Shown in pieces: positions 1-6,212 of a stretch of 6,780 nt of DNA. Each line of letters opens with the position of its first letter. The first letter of the stretch is position 1. The DNA is taken from NCBI GenBank assembly GCA_938003725.1, contig CALKXX010000071.1:1-6780 (forward strand). The letters run 5' to 3'. The stretch comes from an uncultured Sphingomonadaceae bacterium (GTDB lineage: Bacteria; Pseudomonadota; Alphaproteobacteria; Sphingomonadales; Sphingomonadaceae). A model generated the notes under the pieces. The model was given only the letters and a program-made list of their open reading frames with translations, had not been told where the DNA came from and ran no database searches. Position numbers and translations under genes: made by a program.

Positions 1-408
1 CCGATAGTGGCGCTTGTCCTGTGGACCATGCTCATTTGGCTATGGATGTATGTCACCCGTATTCCTGCGATGGGGAAAGCAAAAATCGACATCGCAAATA
101 TCACCGGAGGAAAAGCGGGTGATTTGGATGAATTGCTACCACCACAGGTGCAGTGGAAAGCACATAACTATAATCACTTGCTGACCGAACCGACCCTATT
201 CTACGTTATTTCGTTGGTGTTGGCGCTGACCGGCAAAGGCGATGGAATAAATCTTACAATCGCGTGGATTTATGTTGGGTTGCGCGTGCTGCACAGTTTG
301 ATTCAGGTGACCGTCAATCGTATCAAGTACCGGTTTTTGGTTTTTGTCCTTTCCAGTCTTTGTATCGTCGCATTGGCTATACATGCTGCGTTTGCAGTAT
401 TTCACTAG
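1..408 (+). CDS. MAPEG family membrane protein (5' end outside window)
   Basis: Small integral membrane protein of the MAPEG family (membrane-associated proteins in eicosanoid and glutathione metabolism). Known eukaryotic members are glutathione transferases or leukotriene synthases; most bacterial members have no assigned substrate. The visible 135 codons hold four hydrophobic segments: one at the extreme N-terminus rich in Trp and Leu, two around residues 60-105, and one at about 110-132. Family hallmarks are the HNYNHLLTEP stretch before the second segment and RVLHSLIQVTVNRIKYRF after the third, with the conserved Arg/His/Asn pattern. The frame is open to base 1 and the first codons read P-I-V-A-L-V-L-W, typical of the inside of the first helix in this family. 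I therefore treat the GTG at 7 as an internal Val and the gene as cut by the window edge. It ends 11 bases before the nitrilase start, so the two are probably co-transcribed. Family assignment is firm; substrate is unknown. Confidence 0.88.
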   Translation, partial: PIVALVLWTMLIWLWMYVTRIPAMGKAKIDIANITGGKAGDLDELLPPQVQWKAHNYNHLLTEPTLFYVISLVLALTGKGDGINLTIAWIYVGLRVLHSLIQVTVNRIKYRFLVFVLSSLCIVALAIHAAFAVFH

Positions 409-411
409 GAG
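407..411 (+). promoter_or_regulatory. Ribosome binding site of the nitrilase, overlapping the MAPEG stop codon
   Basis: AGGAG lies 8 bases before the GTG at 420. Its first two bases are the last two of the upstream TAG stop. This strong Shine-Dalgarno match selects GTG 420 as the nitrilase start over any earlier start in the same open frame, and it ties nitrilase initiation to MAPEG termination. Confidence 0.8.
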
Positions 412-419
412 TAACGCAA

Positions 420-1382
420 GTGAAGTTGAATGTTGCCATTGTGCAAGCCGCCCCGATACCGTTGTCGATTGACGCGGGCATTGCTCAATCTATAGCGCTT
501 GCCAAAAGTGCCGCAGAAGATGGTGCGAAACTCATCGCATTCGGTGAAACTTTTTTGGGTGGATATCCGATTTGGCTAGATGAAGCTCCGGGTGCTGCCC
601 TTTGGGATCACCCCGGAACGAAAGCGCTGCATGCCATTTTGTTGGAACAAGCAGTGGTTGAAGATGACCCACGCTTTGCACCGCTGCAAGAACTCGCCGA
701 CACTATGGACATCCGAATATCTATTGGCGCTCATGAACGGATCAGGTCCAGCCTTTACAACAATCAAATATTGTTCAGGCCAGATAAAAAACCACTGAAT
801 CACCGCAAGCTCGTTCCCACACATGGGGAACGCCTGATCTGGAATCGTGGCGATGGATCAACAATTGGTGTGGATCAGGCCGATTGGGGGCGTACCGGCA
901 ATCTTATTTGTTGGGAACATTGGATGCCCTTGGCAAGGGCCGCTATGCACAATTTGCGAGAGGATGTTCACGTCGCCGCCTGGCCAACGGTGCGGGAACA
1001 ATATGCCATCGCATCGAAACATTACGCTTTCGAAGGCGGGTGCCATGTGCTGGCCGCCGGCACCATTTTGCATCGAGATGATTTGCTGGAAGGTTTAAAA
1101 TTGATTGGAGATAGCCCAGAGGCCAAATCATTGTTCCATGAGATACCGGACCAACAGTTACAGTTTGGCGGGAGTATGATTATTGCTCCGGATGCGTCGA
1201 TATTGGCGGAAGCGAAGACCGGAGAAGACATCCTGACCGCCAAGATTGATTTGTCAGCCGGGACTGAAGCAAAGGCAGCTCTAGATACCGATGGTCATTA
1301 TTCTCGTGCGGATATATTTGACCTGACCGTAGATATTAGAGAGAAGCCAGGGGTTAATTGGACAAATAGCGACCCCACATAG
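420..1382 (+). CDS. Nitrilase / carbon-nitrogen hydrolase (branch 1-like)
   Basis: Cytosolic carbon-nitrogen hydrolase, 320 residues, predicted to convert a nitrile to the carboxylic acid and ammonia through a Cys thioimidate/acyl-enzyme. The full catalytic set is visible: Glu43 in AFGETFLGGYP, Lys130 in HRKLVPTHGER, the second conserved Glu137 in the same stretch, and nucleophile Cys164 in GNLICWEHWMPLAR. The CWEHxxPL motif is the classic nitrilase signature and argues against amidase, carbamoylase or NAD synthetase branches. SWP-like and YAxEG elements (AAWPT, HYAFEGGCHVLAAG) follow as expected. Length is normal for nitrilases. The frame stays open upstream to 264 inside the MAPEG gene, but the AGGAG at 407-411 and the family-like beginning VKLNVAIVQAAP fix the start at GTG 420. 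It follows the MAPEG gene by 11 bases, and its stop lies one base from the stop of the opposing methyltransferase. Substrate (aliphatic, aromatic or arylaceto-nitrile) cannot be read from sequence; spiral-forming nitrilases are typical of this branch. Confidence 0.93.
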   Translation: MKLNVAIVQAAPIPLSIDAGIAQSIALAKSAAEDGAKLIAFGETFLGGYPIWLDEAPGAALWDHPGTKALHAILLEQAVVEDDPRFAPLQELADTMDIRISIGAHERIRSSLYNNQILFRPDKKPLNHRKLVPTHGERLIWNRGDGSTIGVDQADWGRTGNLICWEHWMPLARAAMHNLREDVHVAAWPTVREQYAIASKHYAFEGGCHVLAAGTILHRDDLLEGLKLIGDSPEAKSLFHEIPDQQLQFGGSMIIAPDASILAEAKTGEDILTAKIDLSAGTEAKAALDTDGHYSRADIFDLTVDIREKPGVNWTNSDPT

Positions 1383-1383
1383 T

Positions 1384-2595
1384 TCAATCGGATCTTGAAA
1401 ATCCGGCTACAAGTTCAACATGAGTTGACCACAGAAATTGCCCCACTGGCTGGATTTCGTTGATAATATAACCCGCATCGACAAGCATTTTGGCATCTCG
1501 CGCAAAGCTGGATGGATTGCAGCTGACATAGCAAATTTTTGGAATCTTCGATTGAGCTAGTTGTGCGACCTGATCCCGCGCCCCAGCGCGCGGAGGATCC
1601 AGAATGACCGCTTGAAACCGGTCGATCTCGTCGGCGCTCAACGGTCGCCGATAAAGGTCTCTATGTTCGGTGAATATCTGCCTCTTGGATAGATTTGCGG
1701 CAACCTTCAGTGCGCCGATCGCGTCTCTAGAACCTTCCGCTGCATAAACCTTGCGGTCCGGGGGTAGCGCGAATGCAAATGTACCAAGGCCTGCAAACAG
1801 ATCAGCGATCAGCTTTGCCTCGCCGACAATCCCCAACATGGTCGCAACAAGCACGGCTTTTCCATCGTCTGTCGGTTGTAAAAAACTGGACTGTGGCAAG
1901 GACACAGGGATCCCGCCTAGTGTGATCGTAACCGGTTCCGGTTCCCACTGTGTTTCCGGCCCATAGCCGCCGTCTACATATAGCCTGGCGAGTTTGTTGG
2001 CTTGTGCAAATTTCGCAAGTCCCTCTCGTTCCTCCAGCGTTTCCGGTTCATAGTTACCAATGCCAAGGTCAACTCCCTGATCGGCAAGCGTCATCTCTAT
2101 ATTCATGTCATGTTTTCGGCGCGAAACAGAACGCAGGAATTTTCTGAGCGGCGCGATCAATTCAAAAAGTTCTGGCTTTAAAACTTCACATTGCTGCAGA
2201 TCAATGATCCGGTGGCTACCCGCCCCGCTAAACCCAAGCTTGAGTTCATTACCAAGCTTTGCCGCGCGCAAACTGGCGCGCACGCGGCTTTTGGGTTTTG
2301 AAATTTTCGGTTCGTGCAGTTTGACGGCGGCCAGTCCCTGTCCCTCCAGTGCATATTTTACACGGTCCGTTACAAAGCGCGCATAGCTCTGATCATCCAG
2401 TTGCTGCAGGCTGCACCCACCACATTTTTGGAAATGTTGGCAGGCAGGGTCGATATGGTGATCTCCCTTTACCAGCCCTCCATCGGCACTCAACCGATCG
2501 CCCGGTGCGGAAAATGCGATATGCCGGCCATCCGATGTTACACCGTCACCCTTGGCCGCAATCCGGACGATCAAGTCACCATCACTTCCAGTCAT
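1384..2595 (-). CDS. Iron-sulfur RNA (uracil-5-)-methyltransferase, RlmD/RlmC/TrmA family
   Basis: SAM-dependent enzyme that makes 5-methyluridine in RNA, most likely 23S rRNA. From the ATG at 2595 it has 403 residues (406 from an upstream ATG at 2604; numbering here uses 406). In order: a short TRAM-like beta region (about 5-45) probably binding RNA; a [4Fe-4S] ligand set Cys55, Cys61, Cys64 (C-x5-CGGC) and Cys139 in DLQQC; FLQ around 241-243; the SAM loop DLFAGLGTF at 268-276; DPPRAGA at 336-342; the nucleophile Cys362 in VSCNPSSFARD; and the general-base Glu397 in HVELVAGF. The Fe-S cysteines favour RlmD/RlmC over TrmA, which lacks them; which uridine is modified cannot be told. Length lies between E. 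coli RlmC and RlmD. The ATG at 2595 overlaps the nnr stop as ATGA and has GAGGA 9 bases upstream, so it is preferred over 2604, which abuts that GAGGA with no spacer. Last gene of the leftward operon. Confidence 0.9.
   Translation of the reverse strand: MTGSDGDLIVRIAAKGDGVTSDGRHIAFSAPGDRLSADGGLVKGDHHIDPACQHFQKCGGCSLQQLDDQSYARFVTDRVKYALEGQGLAAVKLHEPKISKPKSRVRASLRAAKLGNELKLGFSGAGSHRIIDLQQCEVLKPELFELIAPLRKFLRSVSRRKHDMNIEMTLADQGVDLGIGNYEPETLEEREGLAKFAQANKLARLYVDGGYGPETQWEPEPVTITLGGIPVSLPQSSFLQPTDDGKAVLVATMLGIVGEAKLIADLFAGLGTFAFALPPDRKVYAAEGSRDAIGALKVAANLSKRQIFTEHRDLYRRPLSADEIDRFQAVILDPPRAGARDQVAQLAQSKIPKICYVSCNPSSFARDAKMLVDAGYIINEIQPVGQFLWSTHVELVAGFSRSD
1388..1406. terminator. Weak hairpin at the convergent gene junction
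   Basis: CGGAT (1389-1393) and ATCCG (1401-1405) can pair around a 7-base loop; on the + strand a T-G wobble at 1388/1406 extends the stem to six pairs. It sits in the last codons of the methyltransferase, just past the nitrilase stop. No clear T-run follows in either direction, so it is at best a poor intrinsic terminator and may be chance. It is listed because no other stem was found between the two convergent stop codons. Confidence 0.18.
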
Positions 2596-3998
2596 ACCAG
2601 ACATTCCTCAATCACTTTTGGCAGATTATCAATCAGCATTTCTGGAGAAAAAGATGCACCCGCCAATCGTGCCGCTCTGGTGTGCAACCATTGCGCCTGC
2701 TGGGCCGACAAATAGCTATTTCCTGTCGCCGCATATCGCGCCGCAACCACACCCGCAAGTATATCTCCCGTCCCAGCTGTTGAAAGCCAAGTCGATGATT
2801 GTCTGGCGACCGAAACATCGCCGCGATCAGAACCGATGACGGTATCTGCCCCCTTGTAAACTAAGGTCGCCGACATTTGTTCCGAAAGAAATTTGGTGCG
2901 GTCGATTTTACTGCCATCCGGACCGCTATAGATTTTTTCAAACTCGCCTTGGTGGGGTGTCAACATTACATCATGTGTATGTTGTACAACCCGGGATATA
3001 GCGCCCTGCCCCAATATCACCAGCGCGTCCGCATCTAGCAAGAGAGGTTTTTGTGCCGCCAATGCAACTTCCAGAATTTTCTGCGCATGCTGATCTCGGC
3101 CCAACCCTGGACCAACGACGACGATGGAAATTCTGGAGTCCTCCAGTATTGAGGCCAGTTGATTCAAATCGGCGTAGTGTTGGCTCACAATGCTATCATC
3201 AGCGCACGGCGCAGCGTGGTTGGTGATGATTTTGACATAGCCAGCGCCTGACATTTGTGCAGACTTTGCGGTTAACCTGGCTGCGCCCGGCATCTGTCCG
3301 GCAAGAACGCAAACCAACCCACGTGTATACTTATGATCACTCTTCCGAGGTGCAGCAATAACGGGGCGGTCGAGCACCCTCACCGACGACACGCAGTCAA
3401 TCCCGATATCGACACCGAGTAAATCGCCAACGAAGTTTTTCGCCGGACAGAGATCGTGCGCCGGTTTATAGGCGCCTAAAGCAATCGTCACATCATAGGG
3501 CGGTATATCATTGAGGGGCCTACCGTTGTCTGCGTCTACTCCGCTTGGCAAATCAACAGCAACGCGCTTGTCGGCGGCAACAGCCAGACGTAAAAATTGA
3601 TCCCACAATTTTCTCGTTATTGACCGGCTCAGCCCAGTACCAAATAGGCAATCTACAAATATCTGAGTTGGTTGAGCTTCGTCCAGACCAATTGTCGGGC
3701 CTTCCCACATCGATTTTGCGCCTCGTGCCGCTTCCGTTTGAGGGTTACTGCTTGCAGCAACTGTGACATCGACGCCCTTCTCCAACAGCCATTGCGCAAT
3801 CACATAACCGTCGCCGCCATTATTCCCCGGACCACATATAACTATGGTCGGCAATCCGCAGTAAATGCGCCAGATATGTTGCGCAGCGCCCTGCCCCGCG
3901 ATACGCATCAATTGTTCGACCGATACCCCAGCATCAATCAAACTTTGCTCGGCCATTCGCATTTCTGCAGCAGTCAGGATATGACTGTTATTGACCAT
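2592..3998 (-). CDS. nnr: Bifunctional NAD(P)H-hydrate epimerase / ADP-dependent NAD(P)H-hydrate dehydratase
   Basis: Metabolite-repair enzyme of 468 residues. The N-terminal YjeF_N domain (about 1-210) interconverts the S and R forms of hydrated NADH/NADPH; the C-terminal ribokinase-like domain (about 220-465) dehydrates the S form back to NAD(P)H with ADP. Epimerase features are CGPGNNGGDGYV at 55-66, VDCLFGTGLSR at 115-125 and VDLPSGVDADNG at 148-159. Dehydratase features are KYTRGLVCVLAG at 223-234, GPGLGRD at 296-302, LLDADAL at 320-326, LTPHQGEF at 346-353, YKGADTVI at 381-388 and the GTGD anion hole with catalytic Asp412 at 409-412. Both domains look intact, so the bifunctional call is firm, and the length is near that of E. 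coli Nnr (YjeF). It starts 8 bases after the lipoprotein stop. Only a weak GGAA is seen upstream, about 14 bases from the ATG, so translation may depend on the preceding gene. Its TGA overlaps the methyltransferase ATG. Confidence 0.95.
   Translation of the reverse strand: MVNNSHILTAAEMRMAEQSLIDAGVSVEQLMRIAGQGAAQHIWRIYCGLPTIVICGPGNNGGDGYVIAQWLLEKGVDVTVAASSNPQTEAARGAKSMWEGPTIGLDEAQPTQIFVDCLFGTGLSRSITRKLWDQFLRLAVAADKRVAVDLPSGVDADNGRPLNDIPPYDVTIALGAYKPAHDLCPAKNFVGDLLGVDIGIDCVSSVRVLDRPVIAAPRKSDHKYTRGLVCVLAGQMPGAARLTAKSAQMSGAGYVKIITNHAAPCADDSIVSQHYADLNQLASILEDSRISIVVVGPGLGRDQHAQKILEVALAAQKPLLLDADALVILGQGAISRVVQHTHDVMLTPHQGEFEKIYSGPDGSKIDRTKFLSEQMSATLVYKGADTVIGSDRGDVSVARQSSTWLSTAGTGDILAGVVAARYAATGNSYLSAQQAQWLHTRAARLAGASFSPEMLIDNLPKVIEECLV
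2605..2609 (-). promoter_or_regulatory. Ribosome binding site that decides the methyltransferase start
   Basis: On the - strand this reads GAGGA. It touches the ATG at 2604 directly, too close for normal initiation, but is 9 bases from the ATG at 2595, an ordinary spacing. It lies inside the end of the nnr coding region, so initiation at 2595 probably uses ribosomes finishing nnr (ATGA overlap at 2595-2592). Confidence 0.65.
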
Positions 3999-4006
3999 CG
4001 GGGTTA

Positions 4007-4447
4007 CTAGTTTCCAGCTTGCGCAGGGATATCGCCGGGATCAACTTCAGCCGGAGCGCTTGCCGCAGATTTCATCTTCGCCGGCATAATATATTTATCG
4101 GGGCCGACGCTAACCAATATCTTATCATCTTCGACAATGGAAATTTTCGCTTGTTCTGCGCCATCTGCTGCCGCTAAGCCCCGTCCGTCGGTTAGGACAT
4201 TAAAGCGCCGGAAACCGCCGTCAGGATGCCTTACAATCAACGTGACACCGTCTTCCCCGGACAGGCGCTCGGTTTCACAACCATTTGTGAAATCCGCGTC
4301 CCCGTTGATGGCGCACTCAATCTTTCCGTCATCCGGAGCCTGAGCAGCTGCACGTTCTTCTGCTTCGGCAAGCACCTCGTTATCCGGGCGACCACAGGCG
4401 GCGATCAGACAAATCAGAACAACGCTGTTAAATATCCGCATAGACAT
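4007..4447 (-). CDS. Small predicted lipoprotein of unknown function
   Basis: Predicted 146-residue lipoprotein; I do not recognise a named family, although the RHPDGGFRRF core resembles hypothetical proteins I recall near ilvD in sphingomonads. The N-terminus has one Arg, a hydrophobic run (about 7-17) and a lipobox LIAAC, so signal peptidase II cleavage before Cys18 is expected, giving a lipid-anchored envelope protein with Gly at +2. Then come an acidic, Ala/Glu-rich linker (24-40), two further cysteines (45 and 57, KIEC and NGC) that could form a disulfide in the periplasm, a probable beta-rich core at about 66-124 with RHPDGGFRRF (73-82), LTDGRG and a second repeat-like strand set ending YIMPAK, and an Ala/Pro-rich tail. 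The frame is open upstream to 4651, but that part is a shadow of ilvD. ATG 4447 has GAAGG 9 bases upstream and is chosen; ATG 4441 is the alternative. It overlaps the ilvD end by 20 bases. Confidence 0.8.
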   Translation of the reverse strand: MSMRIFNSVVLICLIAACGRPDNEVLAEAEERAAAQAPDDGKIECAINGDADFTNGCETERLSGEDGVTLIVRHPDGGFRRFNVLTDGRGLAAADGAEQAKISIVEDDKILVSVGPDKYIMPAKMKSAASAPAEVDPGDIPAQAGN

Positions 4448-6149
4448 GTTTTTCGGCCTTCGCTCCGGGATGGGTGATTGCGCCCTGATAGGCAGGACCA
4501 ACATTCTGAGCATAACGCCATAATGCCCCTGATCCATAGTCATTTTCATTTTTAATGTAGGCGGCACGCCGCTTTTCCAGTTCATCGTCCGGCACTTCCA
4601 GATCAATTGTACCCGCCTCGGCATCAATGTTGATGATGTCGCCTTCCTCAATCAAGCCAATCGGGCCTCCATCTGCCGCTTCCGGACCAACATGTCCGAT
4701 ACAAAAGCCGCGCGTAGCACCAGAGAAACGGCCGTCGGTTATCAGTGCAACTTTTTCACCCATACCCTGTCCATACAGCGCCGCAGTGGTTGCTAGCATT
4801 TCGCGCATACCCGGACCGCCTTTCGGTCCCTCGTTGCGAATAACGACAACAGAGCCCTCCTTGATTTCGCGACTTTCGACCGCCGTAAAAGCATCTTCTT
4901 CACATTCGAACACCTGCGCCGGACCGCGAAATTGCAATCGGTCCATTCCCGCAACTTTCACAATCGCTCCCTCTGGAGCCAATGTCCCTTTCAGGCCAAC
5001 TACACCGCCAGTTTCAGTGATCGCATTGCTGACCTCATAGATGACCTTTTGATCAGCATTCCAAGTAATCTCATCAATATTCTCACCCAATGTTTTTCCG
5101 GTGATTGTCATACAATCATCTTTCAACAGACCATGGTCCATCATCGTTTTCATCAGCATATAGACACCGCCGGCATCGTGCATATCTCGGGCGACATATT
5201 TTCCGCCAGGTTTCAAATCAGCGAGGTAAGGCGTGGTTTTGAAGATATCGGCAACATCGAACAAATCAAATTCAATACCTGCCTCGCTCGCCATTGCTGG
5301 AAGGTGAAGCGCTGCGTTGGTTGAACCACCAGTTGCAGCAACCACTCTTGCAGCATTGATGAAAGCATCCTTGGTACAGATATCGCGGGGGCGAAGATTG
5401 CGTTCGATAAGGGTCATGATTTGCCGCCCGGCATCTAAAGCCATAGCGTCCCGGCTATCATAGGGCGCTGGTGCCATATTGCTATTGGGCAGCGACAGGC
5501 CAATGGCTTCTGCGACACATGCCATCGTATTGGCTGTAAATTGACCACCGCAAGCACCGTGTCCCGGGCAAGCAACTTTCTCCAGTTCGATCAGTTCCTG
5601 TAGCGGGCATTCTCCAGCACTATGTTGTCCAACCGCCTCAAAAACGTCGACGACGGTGACATCTTTATCGTTGAAACGTCCTGGTAGGATCGAACCGCCG
5701 TAAACGAATATCGATGGAACATTCAGGCGCAGCATGGCCATCATCATACCGGGCAAGCTTTTGTCACAACCGGCATATCCGATCAAAGCGTCATAACAGT
5801 GACCCCGCACACTTAGTTCGACAGAATCCGCAATCACTTCCCGCGAAACAAGCGACGATTTCATACCCTGATGGCCCATGGCAATGCCATCTGTGACCGT
5901 TATCGTGTTGAAGCGCCGCGGAGTACCTCCGGCTTCAACCACCCCTTGCCGTGCTATATCAGCCTGTGCATCGAGCAAGGTGTTACACGGCGCGCTATCA
6001 TTACCAGCAGATGCAATGCCCACAAATGGTTTTGCGATATCCTCTTCCGTCATCCCCATCGCATAGTAATAGCTGCGTTGCGGCGCGCGTTCTGGGCCAA
6101 CGCTTACGTGCCGGCTTGGCAGTTTGGATTTATCGAACTTACTCATCAT
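4428..6149 (-). CDS. ilvD: Dihydroxy-acid dehydratase
   Basis: Cytosolic Fe-S dehydratase converting 2,3-dihydroxy-isovalerate and 2,3-dihydroxy-3-methylvalerate to the 2-oxo acids that precede valine, leucine, isoleucine and pantothenate. 573 residues, IlvD/Edd family. Visible cluster ligands are Cys55 (GNDSAPCN), Cys128 (AGCDKSLPG) and Cys200 (CPGHGACGG). Probable Mg ligands are Asp87 (TVTDGIAMGHQGM), Asp129 and Lys130, the latter carbamylated in relatives, plus Glu450 (GPGMREM). Ser476 in GRFSGATRG matches the catalytic base known from structures. The C-terminal GFCIGHVGPEAADGGPI block is intact. The NVPSIFVYGGSILPG motif and strong overall match favour true IlvD over sugar-acid dehydratases or Edd. 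It is shorter than the 616-residue E. coli enzyme. Two ATGs stand in tandem (6149 and 6146); GGGAAG upstream is 3 bases from the first and 6 from the second, so the true start may be one codon later. The gap to the upstream gene is 48 bases; no clear promoter or leader attenuator is seen there. Confidence 0.97.
   Translation of the reverse strand: MMSKFDKSKLPSRHVSVGPERAPQRSYYYAMGMTEEDIAKPFVGIASAGNDSAPCNTLLDAQADIARQGVVEAGGTPRRFNTITVTDGIAMGHQGMKSSLVSREVIADSVELSVRGHCYDALIGYAGCDKSLPGMMMAMLRLNVPSIFVYGGSILPGRFNDKDVTVVDVFEAVGQHSAGECPLQELIELEKVACPGHGACGGQFTANTMACVAEAIGLSLPNSNMAPAPYDSRDAMALDAGRQIMTLIERNLRPRDICTKDAFINAARVVAATGGSTNAALHLPAMASEAGIEFDLFDVADIFKTTPYLADLKPGGKYVARDMHDAGGVYMLMKTMMDHGLLKDDCMTITGKTLGENIDEITWNADQKVIYEVSNAITETGGVVGLKGTLAPEGAIVKVAGMDRLQFRGPAQVFECEEDAFTAVESREIKEGSVVVIRNEGPKGGPGMREMLATTAALYGQGMGEKVALITDGRFSGATRGFCIGHVGPEAADGGPIGLIEEGDIINIDAEAGTIDLEVPDDELEKRRAAYIKNENDYGSGALWRYAQNVGPAYQGAITHPGAKAEKHVYADI
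4457..4461 (-). promoter_or_regulatory. Ribosome binding site of the lipoprotein gene, inside ilvD
   Basis: On the - strand this reads GAAGG, 9 bases before ATG 4447 and 15 before ATG 4441. It lies within the last codons of ilvD and supports the MSMRIF start, with likely translational coupling to ilvD. Confidence 0.5.
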
Positions 6150-6152
6150 TAT

Positions 6153-6158
6153 CTTCCC
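6153..6158 (-). promoter_or_regulatory. Probable ribosome binding site of ilvD
   Basis: On the - strand this reads GGGAAG, an imperfect Shine-Dalgarno match, 3 bases before ATG 6149 and 6 bases before ATG 6146. The spacing mildly favours the second ATG, which would make a 572-residue protein. Confidence 0.4.
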
Positions 6159-6197
6159 GGTAGATTGCTTGCAGTAGCCCTTCCAAAACTAACGTCA

Positions 6198-6212
6198 TCA
6201 GGCAAGGCCTGA
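6198..6212 (-). other. Short hairpin over the amidohydrolase stop codon
   Basis: On the - strand TCAGGC and GCCTGA form a perfect six-pair stem around a CTT loop, and the second arm contains the TGA stop of the amidohydrolase gene. A TTTT run occurs only about ten bases further on, so it is not a standard intrinsic terminator. It could weaken read-through into ilvD, protect an RNA end, or be chance. Confidence 0.25.

Noticed and set aside
264..419. In-frame upstream extension of the nitrilase to an ATG at 264
   Set aside because: It lies entirely within the MAPEG gene, has no family match, and GTG 420 has a strong, well-spaced AGGAG.
1381..1418. Direct repeat AGTTCAA at 1381-1387 and 1412-1418
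   Set aside because: Seven bases, two copies, partly coding; expected by chance and not linked to any element.
2314..2839. Three overlapping + strand open frames of 95-144 codons
   Set aside because: They lie opposite the well-supported nnr and methyltransferase genes, show low-complexity Cys/His/Arg-rich translations, and have no recognisable domain.
4448..4651. In-frame upstream extension of the lipoprotein gene into ilvD
   Set aside because: This part is an out-of-frame shadow of the conserved ilvD C-terminus; the signal peptide and lipobox start only at 4447/4441.
4627..5324. Two + strand open frames of 130-137 codons opposite ilvD
   Set aside because: Antisense shadows of a strongly conserved gene; compositions look like reverse-complement translation and no start signal stands out.
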